From assembly GCF_003097515.1 (NCBI RefSeq), contig NZ_CP029188.1:1302001-1366000 (forward strand): a stretch of DNA of 64,000 nt. Reading direction: 5' to 3'. The translations under genes and the position numbers were made by a program. Below the pieces are notes generated by a model. The model saw nothing but the letters and a program-made list of their open reading frames with translations, was not told the DNA's origin and made no database searches. Positions 51,132-61,276 of this stretch are shown here, piece after piece. The stretch is from Streptomyces tirandamycinicus. GTDB lineage: Bacteria; Actinomycetota; Actinomycetes; Streptomycetales; Streptomycetaceae. The number at the start of each line of letters is the position of its first letter. Positions within the stretch are counted from its first letter, which is position 1.

Positions 51132-51869
51132 TCAGGTCTTGGTCTTGTAGCCGCGGCCCCACTGCAGACCCCAGCCGTAGAGCCGGTCCAGCTCGGCCTG
51201 GAAGCCGTACACGAACTTCACCTCGCGGCGCACGATCAGCTCGCCCTTGACGTTCTCGACCATGAACACGGCACAGGAACGGGCCTGCGGGGCGCGCTCG
51301 TCCAGTTCGATCTCCACCCGCGGCCCGTTGCTGGGGTACAGCGTCACCTTCGCGTGCGTGCGGTCGAACGCGGGCGTCCGGTCGTAGATGTAGACGAAGA
51401 ACAGCAGTCGCCTGATGGCGTCCCGGTGGTCCAGGTTGACGAACAGCGTCTCGCCCGACGGTGCGCCGAAGCGGTCGTCCCCGCTGAGGCGGACGTACGG
51501 CGTCTCGTTGAGGCTGCCGAGGAAGCCGCCCAGCGGCTGCACCACGCCCTTGCTGCCGTCGGCCATCTCGTAGAGGCAGCCGAGGTCCAGGTCCACGTTG
51601 ACGACGCCCTGGGTGTGCGCCTGGACCACCTCGGGGCGGAAGAGTTTCGACGGATTGCGCAGCAGCCGCCCGCTCTGGCGTGACCGGCCCTCGATGTCGG
51701 AGGTCCGCATCCGCCAGGAGAGATTGACCCGGAGGTTGCCCGTGGCGGCGCCCTGCTTGGAGAGGGAGACCTGCGGGCGCCGCCTGGTCAGCTCAATGGA
51801 GTTGGTCGAGGCGCTGCCCGAGTCGAACTGCGCTGCCCTGCCGCGCCACAAACCGTCCCAGAAGGCCAT
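51132..51869 (-). CDS. TerA/TerF-like tellurium-resistance family protein
   Basis: A protein of 245 aa. The N-terminus reads MAFWDGLWRGRAAQFDSGSA. The TerD-like fold follows: LTRRRPQVSLSKQGAATGNL, VNVDLDLGCLYEMADGSKGV, FGAPSGETLFVNLDHRDAI and RRLLFFVYIYDRTPAF. It ends RLYGWGLQWGRGYKTK. The DLDLG loop is the probable calcium site. This is the TerA-like group of the ter cluster. Minus strand, tail-to-tail with the TerD gene ending at 51073. Confidence 0.85.
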   Translation of the reverse strand: MAFWDGLWRGRAAQFDSGSASTNSIELTRRRPQVSLSKQGAATGNLRVNLSWRMRTSDIEGRSRQSGRLLRNPSKLFRPEVVQAHTQGVVNVDLDLGCLYEMADGSKGVVQPLGGFLGSLNETPYVRLSGDDRFGAPSGETLFVNLDHRDAIRRLLFFVYIYDRTPAFDRTHAKVTLYPSNGPRVEIELDERAPQARSCAVFMVENVKGELIVRREVKFVYGFQAELDRLYGWGLQWGRGYKTKT

Positions 51870-51945
51870 GCCCCACCCCTGACTGCCGCCGGCTCCCTGC
51901 CGGAGCCGGTCCGGATACGCCGCGCGGCCCCGTGCCCGGCAGCGC

Positions 51946-51986
51946 GCGGGGCGGCCCGGAGGCCCTGTGCCTCCGGGCCGCCCCGC
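51946..51986 (-). terminator. Perfect 18-base-pair terminator hairpin
   Basis: GCGGGGCGGCCCGGAGGC and its exact reverse complement flank a five-base loop. It lies 28 bases past the stop of the TerC-like gene on the minus strand. Confidence 0.85.
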
Positions 51987-52013
51987 TGAGAGCGTTCCTC
52001 GAACCCCGCGGTG

Positions 52014-53147
52014 TCACACTTCGTTTGCCGCGAGTGCCACTTCCTTCTCCTCGTGCGCCCTCAGGCGCTGGTTGCGCCGCACGGAGGACCAGAAGGACCA
52101 GGCGATCAGGGCCACGCCGATGAGGCCGGTGACGACCTCGGGCACCTCGTACTGAATGGTGACGAGCAGGATCGCGGCCAGTGCGCCGATCGCGTAGTGG
52201 GCGCCGTGCTCCAGGTAGACGTAGTCGTCGAGGGTGCCCTGGCGGACCAGGTAGACCGTGAGGGACCGGACGTACATGGCGCCGATGCCCAGGCCGAGCG
52301 CGATGACCACGGGGTCGTTGCTGACCGCGAAGGCGCCGATGACGCCGTCGAAGGAGAAGGACGCGTCCAGCACCTCGAGGTACATGAACATGAAGAACGC
52401 GGCCTTGCCGACGAGCTTGACGGCCGGGACCGGCTTCCCGGTCCTCCTGGCCTCCTCCTCGGCCTCGTGCTCGCGCTCCTCCTCCTCTTCGAGCTTCTCC
52501 TCGAAGAAGCCGGACAGACCGCCCACGACCATGTACGTGACGACACCGGCGACACCGGCGAGCAGCACCGTGGACGACTTGTCGACGTACACGCCGCCGT
52601 ACTGGTGGGCGTTGACGGCGAAGGTGGTCGCGGTGATCAGCAGGACGATCAGCGCGACGCAGGCCGCCAGCATGTCGATCTTGCCCAGCTTGGCCAGGGG
52701 CCGCTCCAGCCAGGCGAGCCACTTGATGTCCCGGTCCTCGAAGATGAAGTCGAGGAAGATCATGAGCAGGAACATGCCGCCGAACGCCGCGATGGCGGGG
52801 TGGGCGTCGGTGACCAGTTCCTCGTAGCGGGCGTGGTCGTTCAGGGCGAGGTCGATCGCCTCGATGGGGCCGAGTTGCGCCGTGATCGAGACGATCACGA
52901 CGGGGAACACCAGCCGCATGCCGAAGACGGCGATCAGGATGCCGATGGTGAGGAAGATCTTCTGCCAGAACTCGCTCATCTTCTTCAGTACGCCGGCGTT
53001 GACCACGGCGTTGTCGAAGGAGAGCGAGACCTCCAGGATGGTCAGGATCGCGACGAGCCCGAAGGCCGTCCATCCCCCGTAGAACACCGCAGCGACCAGG
53101 CCGAGCGCAGTGACTGCGAACGACCAGCCGAAGGTTTTCAGTACCAC
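52014..53147 (-). CDS. TerC/DUF475 family membrane protein
   Basis: A protein of 377 aa with about eight transmembrane helices. Two internal repeats carry acidic motifs inside helices: LEVSLSFDNAVVNAGVLKKM near residue 40 and LEVLDASFSFDGVIGAFAVS near 265. These are the hallmarks of the DUF475/TerC group. An acidic coiled loop (FEEKLEEEEEREHEAEEEAR) lies in the middle. TerC proteins export metal ions such as manganese or organise Ter complexes. The promoter region is the repeat-rich stretch at 53148-53476. Confidence 0.88.
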   Translation of the reverse strand: MVLKTFGWSFAVTALGLVAAVFYGGWTAFGLVAILTILEVSLSFDNAVVNAGVLKKMSEFWQKIFLTIGILIAVFGMRLVFPVVIVSITAQLGPIEAIDLALNDHARYEELVTDAHPAIAAFGGMFLLMIFLDFIFEDRDIKWLAWLERPLAKLGKIDMLAACVALIVLLITATTFAVNAHQYGGVYVDKSSTVLLAGVAGVVTYMVVGGLSGFFEEKLEEEEEREHEAEEEARRTGKPVPAVKLVGKAAFFMFMYLEVLDASFSFDGVIGAFAVSNDPVVIALGLGIGAMYVRSLTVYLVRQGTLDDYVYLEHGAHYAIGALAAILLVTIQYEVPEVVTGLIGVALIAWSFWSSVRRNQRLRAHEEKEVALAANEV

Positions 53148-53476
53148 TGGCTACCCAATCGTTGTGTACGGAGCTCCCCCGCAGAGAGCGGGACTCCCCC
53201 CGCGCCGCACGCGGCGTCGCGCTGCATTGTCCCCCGGGGGCCGGTCCCGGACCCCGGCGGGGTCCCAGGACCTCCGACCCCGGCTTTCCGCTCCGGCTCC
53301 GGCTTTCACTCCGGCTCCGGCTTCCGCTCTCCGGCTCTCGGCTCCAGCTTCCGCTCTCCGGCTCTCGGTTCCGGCTTCCGCGCCGGTTCCGGCTTCCGCG
53401 CCGACTCCGGCTTTCGGCTCCGACGGCGGCTCCGGCCTGGGCCGGGCCTACGCCGGAACAGTGCGTGAGCAGGGCT
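53148..53476. repeat. Repeat-rich gap between terC-like and terD-like genes
   Basis: From about 53285 to 53430 the plus strand is built of CTCCGGCTTCCG and CTCTCGG units, strongly pyrimidine-biased. It forms the upstream region of the terC-like gene. No open frame looks coding. It may form unusual DNA structure or a long leader. Confidence 0.65.
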
Positions 53477-54052
53477 TCAGGAGACGTTGACCCCGAAGTC
53501 TAGAGCGATGCCGCGGAGCCCTGACGCGTACCCCTGGCCCACGGCCCGGAACTTCCATTCGCCTCCGTACCGGTACAGCTCGCCGAAGATCATCGCCGTC
53601 TCGGTGGAGGCGTCCTCGCTCAGGTCGTACCGGGCGAGCTCCTGTCCGTCGGCCTGGTTCACGACCCGGATGAAGGCGTTGCTGACCTGGCCGAACGTCT
53701 GGCCGCGGTTGTCCGCCTCATGGATCGAGACCGGGAAGATGATCTTGTCGCAGTGCGCCGGCACCTTGGTGAGGTCGACGATCAGGGACTCGTCGTCCCC
53801 GTCACCCTCACCCGTGAGGTTGTCCCCGGTGTGCGAGACCGAGCCCTCCGGGCTCGTCAGGTTGTTGTAGAAGACGAAGAACTCGTCCCCGAGCACCCGC
53901 CCCGCCTGGCAGAGCAGGGCGCTGGCGTCGAGGTCGAAGGGTGCTCCGGTGGTGGAGCGCGCGTCCCAGCCGAGCCCGACGAGGACCTGGGTGAGGTTGG
54001 GTGCGGCCTTGGAGAGGGAGACATTGCCTCCCTTGGCGAGCGTGACGCCCAT
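53477..54052 (-). CDS. TerD-family stress protein
   Basis: A protein of 191 aa. GGGGAGGA precedes the ATG. The product is one TerD domain: [40 protein letters not shown] and [20 protein letters not shown] with GDGDDESL are the calcium-binding motifs. It ends [17 protein letters not shown]. It is a close paralogue of the next upstream gene. A terminator separates the two, so they are separate transcripts. Confidence 0.93.
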   Translation of the reverse strand: MGVTLAKGGNVSLSKAAPNLTQVLVGLGWDARSTTGAPFDLDASALLCQAGRVLGDEFFVFYNNLTSPEGSVSHTGDNLTGEGDGDDESLIVDLTKVPAHCDKIIFPVSIHEADNRGQTFGQVSNAFIRVVNQADGQELARYDLSEDASTETAMIFGELYRYGGEWKFRAVGQGYASGLRGIALDFGVNVS

Positions 54053-54088
54053 GTCGGTGTCCTCCCCTGAACGTACGGAACTGCAGGC

Positions 54089-54125
54089 GCGTCCGGCGCC
54101 GCACGATGTGTGCGGCGCCGGACGC
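54089..54125 (-). terminator. Perfect 16-base-pair terminator between terD paralogues
   Basis: GCGTCCGGCGCCGCAC and its exact reverse complement flank GATGT. It lies 17 bases past the stop of the upstream terD-like gene. Confidence 0.85.
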
Positions 54126-54141
54126 TTCGGGTGCTGTCGGC

Positions 54142-54717
54142 TCAGACGTTGACGCCGAAGTCCTGCGCGATGCCGCGCAGGCCCGAGGCGTAGCCCTGGC
54201 CGATGGCGCGGAACTTCCACTCCGCGCCGTTGCGGTACAGCTCGCCGAAGACCATGGCGGTCTCGGTGGAGGCGTCCTCGCTCAGGTCGTACCGGGCGAG
54301 CTCCTCGCCGTTGGCCTGGTTCACGACGCGGATGAACGCGTTGCGGACCTGACCGAAGGACTGCTGGCGGGTCTCGGCGTCGTAGATCGACACCGGGAAG
54401 ACGATCTTCTCGACGTCGGCGGGGACCCCGGCCAGATTGACCTTGATCTGCTCGTCGTCGCCCTCGCCCTCGCCGGTGAGGTTGTCACCGGTGTGCTCCA
54501 CCGAGCCGTCGGGGCTCTTCAGGTTGTTGAAGAACACGAAATTGCCGTCGGCCGTAACCCTGCCCTCGGCGTTCGTCAGCAGGGCGCTGGCGTCGAGGTC
54601 GAAGTCGGTGCCGGTGGTGGTGCGGACGTCCCAGCCCAGACCGACGGTGACCGCGGTCAGGTTGGGGGCGGCCTTGGTCAGCGAGACGTTGCCGCCCTTG
54701 CTGAGGCTGACTCCCAC
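54142..54717 (-). CDS. TerD-family stress protein
   Basis: A protein of 191 aa. The GTG at 54717 follows GGGAGGA. It reads [40 protein letters not shown], then [20 protein letters not shown]. Both calcium loops (DFDLDAS, GEGDDEQ) are present. The length equals that of its paralogue at 53477-54052. In Streptomyces such proteins are abundant and respond to calcium and stress. Confidence 0.93.
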   Translation of the reverse strand: MGVSLSKGGNVSLTKAAPNLTAVTVGLGWDVRTTTGTDFDLDASALLTNAEGRVTADGNFVFFNNLKSPDGSVEHTGDNLTGEGEGDDEQIKVNLAGVPADVEKIVFPVSIYDAETRQQSFGQVRNAFIRVVNQANGEELARYDLSEDASTETAMVFGELYRNGAEWKFRAIGQGYASGLRGIAQDFGVNV

Positions 54718-54850
54718 GAGTCCTCCCATGTGGTTTCAGGGGCAGCGCCCCCGTCGTGCGTTGGCATTCGGATCAACGACTGGATCCTAGTGACGGGTTC
54801 CCGGGCGGGACAGACGGTCGCGCCGAGGGGTCACAGGGTGTCGGTCCCGG

Positions 54851-55309
54851 TCACAGCGTGTCCAGTGCCTTGACGTAGTCGTTCAGGTCACGGGCGTCGG
54901 GGAGGCCGTTGACGACGGTCCAGCGGACCACGCCCTCCTTGTCGATGATGAAGGTGCCGCGCACCGCGCAGCCCTTGTCCTCGTCGAACACGCCGTACGC
55001 CCGCGAGGTCTCGCCGTGCGGCCAGAAGTCCGACAGCAGCGGGTACTCGAGGCGCTCCTGCTCGGCGAAGACGCGCAGGGTCGGGACGGAGTCGTTGGAG
55101 ACGGCGAGCAGCTGGGTGTCGTCGTTGACGAACCTCGGGAGCTCGTCGCGGAGCGCGCAGAGCTCGCCCGTGCACACTCCGGTGAAGGCGAAGGGGTAGA
55201 AGAGCAGCACCACGTTCTTCTCACCGCGGAACCCGGCGAGGGTCACGGTCCGTCCGTGGTTGTCCCTCAGCTCGAAGTCCGGGGCCTGGGTGCCGACCTC
55301 GATCGCCAT
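54851..55309 (-). CDS. AhpE/BCP-type peroxiredoxin
   Basis: A protein of 152 aa. QAPDFELRDNHGRTVTLAGF opens the thioredoxin fold. YPFAFTGVCTGELCALRDEL contains the peroxidatic Cys46, with Cys51 as a possible resolving or second cysteine. SDFWPHGETSRAYGVFDEDK matches AhpE. It reduces peroxides using thiol donors. It stands alone with about 180 bases to the DUF3052 gene. Confidence 0.9.
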   Translation of the reverse strand: MAIEVGTQAPDFELRDNHGRTVTLAGFRGEKNVVLLFYPFAFTGVCTGELCALRDELPRFVNDDTQLLAVSNDSVPTLRVFAEQERLEYPLLSDFWPHGETSRAYGVFDEDKGCAVRGTFIIDKEGVVRWTVVNGLPDARDLNDYVKALDTL

Positions 55310-55437
55310 GACTGGTGCTTCCCTTCGTTGGCCGCTTCGGCGCCGGAGCGGCGCCTCGCGCGGGGGGCCGCCGCGGCTCCGGCGCCGCTGACGCCGCCCA
55401 GCCTACGCACCGGGCCCCGCGCACGGGCGCCCATGCA

Positions 55438-55476
55438 CCGGGCCCCCGGCCGGCGGTCCGCCGGCCGGGGGCCCGG
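55438..55476 (-). terminator. Perfect 19-base-pair terminator hairpin
   Basis: CCGGGCCCCCGGCCGGCGG and its exact reverse complement surround one base. It lies 13 bases after the DUF3052 stop on the minus strand. Confidence 0.85.
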
Positions 55477-55488
55477 GTCAGCTGCGGA

Positions 55489-55917
55489 TCAGCGCTTGGC
55501 CTTGGGCGTGGCCAGCCTGCTGCCGGTCCAGTCCTTGCCCGCGCTGATGCTCTTGGTCTGCGAGAGCCCCGCCGTCTGGGAGGCCTCGTTGATGTCACTG
55601 GGCTCGACGTAGCCGTCACGGCCGGTCTTCGGCGTCAGGAGCCAGACCAGTCCGCCGTCGTCGACGAGGCCGATGGCGTCCACGAGCGCGTCCGTGAGGT
55701 CGCCGTCCTCGTCGCGGAACCACAGCAGGACGACGTCCGCGACGTCGTCGTAGTCCTCGTCGACGATTTCCTGGCCGATTGCGGCTTCGATGCCCTCACG
55801 GAGCTCGTGCTCGACGTCGTCGTCGTAGCCGATCTCCTGGACCACCTGTCCGGGCTCGAACCCCAGCCTCGCCGCCGGGTTGGTCCGCTCCTCCGCGTGG
55901 TCCGCGGTCGCGCTCAC
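55489..55917 (-). CDS. DUF3052 family protein
   Basis: A protein of 142 aa. NPAARLGFEPGQVVQEIGYD, DDVEHELREGIEAAIGQEIV and DEDYDDVADVVLLWFRDEDG are the family text. The fold is compact and acidic. The function is unknown. In Streptomyces it commonly neighbours aceE, as here, where it is divergent from it. The intervening 338 bases should carry both promoters. Confidence 0.88.
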   Translation of the reverse strand: MSATADHAEERTNPAARLGFEPGQVVQEIGYDDDVEHELREGIEAAIGQEIVDEDYDDVADVVLLWFRDEDGDLTDALVDAIGLVDDGGLVWLLTPKTGRDGYVEPSDINEASQTAGLSQTKSISAGKDWTGSRLATPKAKR

Positions 55918-56255
55918 GGCTTGCCTCCTGATCTTGTTTCGGAAAGTGCTTCAGCCGCGCGCGTACGCGAGGCATTGGCCGTAGTCCACACGGGCGGGGC
56001 GGATCGCGCAAGTACCCGGCCGCCGAGACCGCCGAAACGGTGACGTTTGCGGCCGTGTCGCCCCAACTCCGGGGCGGGCGTCCGTCCGCCCTGGTGAGTC
56101 GGACTCACCCCTTCGCACCCTTTGTACGCTTCCGTACCGCCGGTTCGCCAATCGGGACCGCTTGGTTACCGTTCGGTAGAGATGACGTTTTGCTCCCCGG
56201 GGGTACACGATGGGGAGCGCGTAACGACATACCAACCGACCAGCGAAGGAACAGC
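55918..56255. promoter_or_regulatory. Divergent promoter region of DUF3052 and aceE
   Basis: Two small palindromes are visible: GTACGCTTCCGTAC (56124-56137) and TACCGTTCGGTA (56167-56178), the second about 80 bases before aceE. Either could be an operator for control of pyruvate dehydrogenase. Start sites cannot be fixed by eye. Confidence 0.45.
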
Positions 56256-59003
56256 GTGGCTTCCGGATCAGATCGCAACCCGATCATCATTGGCGGCCTT
56301 CCGAGCCAGGTCCCGGACTTCGATCCGGAGGAGACCCGGGAGTGGCTCGACTCGCTCGACGCCGCCGTCGACGAGCGCGGCCGTGAGCGGGCCCGCTACC
56401 TCATGCTGCGACTGATCGAGCGGGCCCGCGAGAAGCGCGTGGCCGTGCCCGAGATGCGCAGCACGGACTACGTGAACACCATCGCGACCAAGGACGAGCC
56501 CTTCTTCCCGGGCAACGAGGAGATCGAGCGGAAGGTCCTGAACGCCACCCGCTGGAACGCCGCGGTGATGGTGTCCCGCGCCCAGCGCCCCGGGATCGGC
56601 GTCGGCGGCCACATCGCCACCTTCGCCTCCTCCGCGTCCCTCTACGACGTGGGCTTCAACCACTTCTTCCGCGGCAAGGACGAGGGCGACGGCGGCGACC
56701 AGATCTTCTTCCAGGGCCACGCCTCGCCCGGTGTCTACGCCCGCGCGTTCCTGCTGGACCGGCTGAACGAGACCCAGCTCGACGCCTTCCGCCAGGAGAA
56801 GTCGAAGTTCCCCGACGGCCTGTCGTCGTACCCGCACCCGCGGCTGATGCCGGACTTCTGGGAGTTCCCGACCGTCTCGATGGGCCTCGGCCCGATCGGG
56901 GCGATCTACCAGGCGCGGATGAACCGCTACATGGAGGCGCGCGGCATCGCCGACACCTCCCGCTCGCACGTGTGGGCCTTCCTCGGCGACGGCGAGATGG
57001 ACGAGCCGGAGTCGCTCGGCCAGCTCTCGATCGCCGCCCGCGAGGGCCTGGACAACCTGACCTTCGTGGTGAACTGCAACCTGCAGCGGCTCGACGGCCC
57101 GGTGCGCGGCAACGGCAAGATCATCCAGGAGCTGGAGTCGATCTTCCGCGGCGCCGGCTGGAACGTGATCAAGCTGATCTGGGACCGCACCTGGGACCCG
57201 CTGCTCGCCCGGGACCGCGACGGTGTGCTGGTCAACAAGCTGAACACCACGCCCGACGGCCAGTTCCAGACGTACGCCACGGAGACCGGCGACTACATCC
57301 GCCGGCACTTCTTCGGCGACGACCAGCGGCTGCGCGCCATGGTCGAGAACATGACCGACCACCAGATCCTGATGCTGGGCCGCGGCGGCCACGACCACCG
57401 GAAGATCTTCGCGGCGTACTCCGCGGCCCGCGCCCACAAGGGCCAGCCGACGGTGATCCTCGCGCAGACGGTCAAGGGCTGGACGCTGGGACCGAACTTC
57501 GAGGGCCGCAACGCGACCCACCAGATGAAGAAGCTGACGGTCGACGACCTCAAGGGGTTCCGGGACCGGCTGCACCTCCCGATCAGCGACCGCGAGCTGG
57601 AGTCCGGCCTGCCGCCGTACTACCACCCGGGCCGGGACTCGGAGGAGATCCAGTACATGCACGACCGCCGCAAGGGCCTGGGCGGGTACGTGCCGACCCG
57701 CGTGGTGCGGTCGAAGCCGCTGGCCCTGCCGGACGACAAGACGTACGCGGCCGTGAAGAAGGGTTCCGGCCAGCAGTCGATCGCCACCACCATGGCGTTC
57801 GTCCGGCTGCTGAAGGACCTCATGCGGGACAAGGAGATCGGCAAGCGGTTCGTGCTGATCGCACCGGACGAGTACCGCACGTTCGGCATGGACTCGTTCT
57901 TCCCGAGCGCGAAGATCTACAACCCGCTCGGCCAGCAGTACGAGGCCGTGGACCGCGAGCTGCTCCTCGCGTACAAGGAGTCGCCGACCGGGCAGATGCT
58001 GCACGACGGCATCTCGGAGGCGGGCTGCACCGCCTCGCTGATCGCGGCCGGCTCGGCCTACGCCACCCACGGCGAGCCGCTGATCCCGGTCTACGTCTTC
58101 TACTCGATGTTCGGTTTCCAGCGGACCGGTGACCAGTTCTGGCAGATGGCTGACCAGCTCTCGCGCGGATTCGTCCTCGGTGCGACCGCCGGGCGCACGA
58201 CCCTGACCGGTGAGGGTCTGCAGCACGCGGACGGCCACTCCCAGCTGCTGGCCTCCACCAACCCGGCCTGCATCGCCTACGACCCGGCGTTCGGCTTCGA
58301 GATCGCGCACATCGTCCAGGACGGCCTGCGTCGGATGTACGGGGGCGACGCCGAGCACCCGCACGGCGAGGACGTCTTCTACTACCTGACCGTCTACAAC
58401 GAGCCGATCCAGCACCCGGCCGAGCCCGAGAACGTCGACGTGGACGGCATCCTCAAGGGCATCCACCGCTTCCGGGAAGGCGAGGCGGGCCGGATCCCGG
58501 CACAGATCATGGCGTCCGGCGTCGCCGTTCCCTGGGCTCTGGAGGCCCAGCGGATCCTCGCCGAGGAGTGGGACGTCAAGGCCGGCGTCTGGTCGGCGAC
58601 CTCCTGGAACGAGCTGCGGCGCGAGGCCGTGGCGGCGGAGGAGTACAACCTGCTCCACCCCGAGGAGGAGCAGCGCGTCCCGTATGTGACGCGCAAGCTC
58701 GGCAGCGCCGAGGGACCGTTCGTGGCCGTGTCCGACTGGATGCGCAGCGTCCCGGACCAGATCGCCCGCTGGGTGCCCGGCCGCTACACCTCGCTGGGTG
58801 CCGACGGCTTCGGCTTCGCGGACACCCGGGGCGCGGCCCGCCGGTACTTCCACATCGACGCGCAGTCGATCGTGCTGGCGGTCCTCACCGAGCTCGCCCA
58901 CGAGGGCAAGGTCGACCGCTCGGTGCTGAAGCAGGCCGTGGACCGCTACCAGCTGCTGGACGTGGCGGCGGCCGACCCGGGCCCCGCGGGCGGCGACGCC
59001 TAG
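56256..59003 (+). CDS. aceE: Pyruvate dehydrogenase E1 component, homodimeric
   Basis: A protein of 915 aa. The GTG at 56256 follows GAAGGA. The N-terminus [20 protein letters not shown] is that of AceE. The thiamine diphosphate motif runs from [10 protein letters not shown] (about residue 245) to [18 protein letters not shown]. Later stretches include [20 protein letters not shown] and [20 protein letters not shown]. It decarboxylates pyruvate and acetylates the lipoyl group of E2. E2 and E3 are not in the window, usual for actinobacteria. Confidence 0.97.
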   Translation: MASGSDRNPIIIGGLPSQVPDFDPEETREWLDSLDAAVDERGRERARYLMLRLIERAREKRVAVPEMRSTDYVNTIATKDEPFFPGNEEIERKVLNATRWNAAVMVSRAQRPGIGVGGHIATFASSASLYDVGFNHFFRGKDEGDGGDQIFFQGHASPGVYARAFLLDRLNETQLDAFRQEKSKFPDGLSSYPHPRLMPDFWEFPTVSMGLGPIGAIYQARMNRYMEARGIADTSRSHVWAFLGDGEMDEPESLGQLSIAAREGLDNLTFVVNCNLQRLDGPVRGNGKIIQELESIFRGAGWNVIKLIWDRTWDPLLARDRDGVLVNKLNTTPDGQFQTYATETGDYIRRHFFGDDQRLRAMVENMTDHQILMLGRGGHDHRKIFAAYSAARAHKGQPTVILAQTVKGWTLGPNFEGRNATHQMKKLTVDDLKGFRDRLHLPISDRELESGLPPYYHPGRDSEEIQYMHDRRKGLGGYVPTRVVRSKPLALPDDKTYAAVKKGSGQQSIATTMAFVRLLKDLMRDKEIGKRFVLIAPDEYRTFGMDSFFPSAKIYNPLGQQYEAVDRELLLAYKESPTGQMLHDGISEAGCTASLIAAGSAYATHGEPLIPVYVFYSMFGFQRTGDQFWQMADQLSRGFVLGATAGRTTLTGEGLQHADGHSQLLASTNPACIAYDPAFGFEIAHIVQDGLRRMYGGDAEHPHGEDVFYYLTVYNEPIQHPAEPENVDVDGILKGIHRFREGEAGRIPAQIMASGVAVPWALEAQRILAEEWDVKAGVWSATSWNELRREAVAAEEYNLLHPEEEQRVPYVTRKLGSAEGPFVAVSDWMRSVPDQIARWVPGRYTSLGADGFGFADTRGAARRYFHIDAQSIVLAVLTELAHEGKVDRSVLKQAVDRYQLLDVAAADPGPAGGDA

Positions 59004-59053
59004 CGTCCCCGGGTACGCGCACCCGGGCGTCGGTCCCAGGTCAGAGGTCCCGG

Positions 59054-59087
59054 GCGGGTGCGGAGCGAGGGCTCGCTCCGCACCCGC
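59054..59087 (+). terminator. Perfect 16-base-pair terminator after aceE
   Basis: GCGGGTGCGGAGCGAG and its exact reverse complement are separated by two bases, 50 bases past the aceE stop. Confidence 0.85.
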
Positions 59088-59101
59088 CTACCATCCCGGA
59101 C

Positions 59102-59902
59102 ATGAAAGAACGAACGGCGCAGATGCGCTGGGAGGCCCGCACCCAGGGTCCGCTGCTGGTGCTCGCCGTGGTGTTCGGGCTCGCGTACGCGGTGCCGATC
59201 GTGCTGCCGGCCGCCCCCGCGTGGGTGCACCGGGGCTCCCAGCTCGTGGAGTGGACCGTGTGGATCGCCTTCGCCGGCGACTACCTGGTACGGCTGCGGC
59301 TGGCCCCGCACAAATGGCTCTTCGTGCGGAGGCATCCGCTGGACCTGCTCGCGGTGCTCCTGCCGCTGGTGCAGCCGCTGCGGCTGCTGCGGGTGGTCTC
59401 CACGCTCCTCCTGGTCGGACGACGGGCCCGGATGGCGCCGCAGATCACGCTCACCACCTATGTGGCCGGCGCGGTGGCCGGGCTGATGATGTTCGGCTCG
59501 CTCGCGGTGCTGGCCGTCGAGCGGGACGCCCCCGACGGGAACATCCGGACGCTGGGTGACGCCGTGTGGTGGTCGTTCACCACGATGACGACCGTCGGCT
59601 ACGGCGACCATGCGCCGACCACCGGCCTGGGGCGGGTGCTCGCGGTCGGTCTGATGCTCTCGGGAATCGCGCTGCTCGGTGTGGTGACCGCCAACATCGC
59701 CGCCTGGTTCATCTCCCGCTTCGAGCGCGACGACGCCGAGGAGCGCCGCCAGACGGCCCTGCTGGAGGCCCTCACCCAGGAGGTCAGGGAACTGCGGGCG
59801 GAGGTCGCACGGCTGTCGGCGGCACCGGCGGCCGCGTCCGGACGCACCGCCGTGCCACCGCCTGGTTCTCCCCCTGGTTCCGCCACTGGTTCTCCCCACT
59901 AG
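59102..59902 (+). CDS. Voltage-gated-like potassium channel protein
   Basis: A protein of 266 aa. Several helices precede the pore: LLVLAVVFGLAYAVPIVLP, VEWTVWIAFAGDYLVRLRLA, and an Arg/Leu stretch PLRLLRVVSTLLLVGRRARM that resembles a voltage-sensor S4. The pore helix and filter read WWSFTTMTTVGYGDHAPTT, with TVGYGD as the K+ selectivity filter near residue 165. The last helix leads to a coiled-coil tail that likely tetramerises. It overlaps the opposing gene by four bases. Confidence 0.88.
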   Translation: MKERTAQMRWEARTQGPLLVLAVVFGLAYAVPIVLPAAPAWVHRGSQLVEWTVWIAFAGDYLVRLRLAPHKWLFVRRHPLDLLAVLLPLVQPLRLLRVVSTLLLVGRRARMAPQITLTTYVAGAVAGLMMFGSLAVLAVERDAPDGNIRTLGDAVWWSFTTMTTVGYGDHAPTTGLGRVLAVGLMLSGIALLGVVTANIAAWFISRFERDDAEERRQTALLEALTQEVRELRAEVARLSAAPAAASGRTAVPPPGSPPGSATGSPH

Positions 59903-60354
59903 TTCTCCCACACCTTGAACGCCCGTACCCGATAGGGGGTCTGGGGCACCCAGGTCCCGCCGCCCGGGTACGTCTCGAACTCACCGGTCTCCGCGCACTC
60001 GGCAGACTGGTAGGCGGTGACCGGGCGTCCGGTGCGGTTGGCGAGGGCCTGGGCGCCGGCGGCCGCCGGGAGCGGGACGCAGGACTCGATGTCGATGCCG
60101 GACAGCTCGTGGACGTGGCGTGTCCCGGTGAAGCCCGGCTTCGCCCAGAGGCACAGTTCGCCGGGGCCGCAGCGGCCGAGACGCGGCTGCGGCGGCGCGG
60201 ACCGCGCCGCCGCAGCCGGGGTGGCCGGAGAGGCAGGAGAGGCAGGAGAGGCCACGGTGGCCTGGGCAGCCGGGGCAGCCGGGGCAGCAGCGGAAGCCGG
60301 TGCCAGCAGGCACAGGGCAGCCAGTGCCGAGGTGCAGAGAACGGTCGTACGCAT
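59899..60354 (-). CDS. Secreted peptidase inhibitor family I36-like protein
   Basis: A protein of about 151 aa. Signal peptide MRTTVLCTSALAALCLLAPA with cleavage near ASA. An Ala/Pro-rich linker follows. The domain CGPGELCLWAKPGFTGTRHV then ESCVPLP matches the beta-gamma-crystallin-like I36/SMPI group, with four Cys. It may inhibit metalloproteases or only be a relative. The ATG at 60354 follows GGGGG; a TTG three codons upstream is also possible. Confidence 0.75.
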   Translation of the reverse strand: MRTTVLCTSALAALCLLAPASAAAPAAPAAQATVASPASPASPATPAAAARSAPPQPRLGRCGPGELCLWAKPGFTGTRHVHELSGIDIESCVPLPAAAGAQALANRTGRPVTAYQSAECAETGEFETYPGGGTWVPQTPYRVRAFKVWEN

Positions 60355-60570
60355 GAGATTCAACCCCCGTGTCGGTGTGCCGGCAGGCGCCCGTACGGAT
60401 TCCCGGACCGGTCCGTGCGAGTCGGGCCGGCCGGTGTCCGGGATCTCCGTCAGGGATCACCTGTCCGCACCCTGACCGGTGGCACGGGCGTGCCGGAAGA
60501 CCCGCCGGGCCGGTTCACCCTGATAGGGGACGGCCGCTGCGGGGGCCGGCGGAGGGGAAGGCGGGCGGTT

Positions 60571-61029
60571 TCAGGAGGTGGCACACGTGCGGCCGGTGAT
60601 CACTTCCAGGTCGTACCGGCCGCCTTCGGGGTCCGACTCGATCCTGACCACGCGGATCTGGCCTCGGGCCTCGCAGTACTTGCCGGTTCCTCCGGTGATG
60701 GCGATGAAGTAGGGGGGTTCCGGGTCGCGTGTGGCGTGCTGCCAGGTGATCTCGCCGTCCTCGAGGACATAGGACCCGTAGCAGGTGACGGTCGCGGGGG
60801 TGGAGTCGGCCTCGACGCAGTTGGTCGTGACGAAGCCGACGTACTCGCCTTTCCGGTCCAGCAGGTCGGCGGTGACGTGGGGGAAATCTCCCTGGGAGTC
60901 GGTGGTGGTGAGGGTGAACTTCTTCACCCGGTCCTTGTCGTGACCGGTGTCCGCCTGGACCGGGGGCGCGGTGAGCACGGCGGGGACGAGGGCCAGCGCG
61001 CACAGCGGCAGCGCGAGTGAGGTCTTCAT
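60571..61029 (-). CDS. Secreted allene-oxide-cyclase-like barrel protein
   Basis: A protein of 152 aa. Signal peptide MKTSLALPLCALALVPAVLT. The mature domain is beta-rich: VKKFTLTTTDSQGDFPHVTA, FVTTNCVEADSTPATVTCYG and AITGGTGKYCEARGQIRVVR. The GGTGKYxxARG motif is characteristic of dirigent/AOC-like barrels. Two Cys pairs may form disulfides. Function unknown. Confidence 0.65.
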   Translation of the reverse strand: MKTSLALPLCALALVPAVLTAPPVQADTGHDKDRVKKFTLTTTDSQGDFPHVTADLLDRKGEYVGFVTTNCVEADSTPATVTCYGSYVLEDGEITWQHATRDPEPPYFIAITGGTGKYCEARGQIRVVRIESDPEGGRYDLEVITGRTCATS

Positions 61030-61276
61030 GAGGGTGTCCGTTCTGCCGGAGGGGGACGTTCCGTGAGTGATCCAACGTGGAGCCGGGCCGTTCTTCCTGC
61101 TGGGCGCGGCCGGACGGGTGGGCCCCGTCACCCACCGGACAGTGAGCGCCGCGCACACGGGGAGTAGTCGTACGCCTGTCCGTGTGCCTCCGGACGCGTG
61201 ATCTCCCTCACGGTCGCCGTGACCTCTCTCACGGTCGCCCCGAGCGCCCCCGGGCTGCGCCTAGGCTGTCCCCTCA

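Noticed and set aside
56268..58901. 877-codon open frame opposite aceE
   Set aside because: Shadow of the AceE frame; no recognisable domain or ribosome site.
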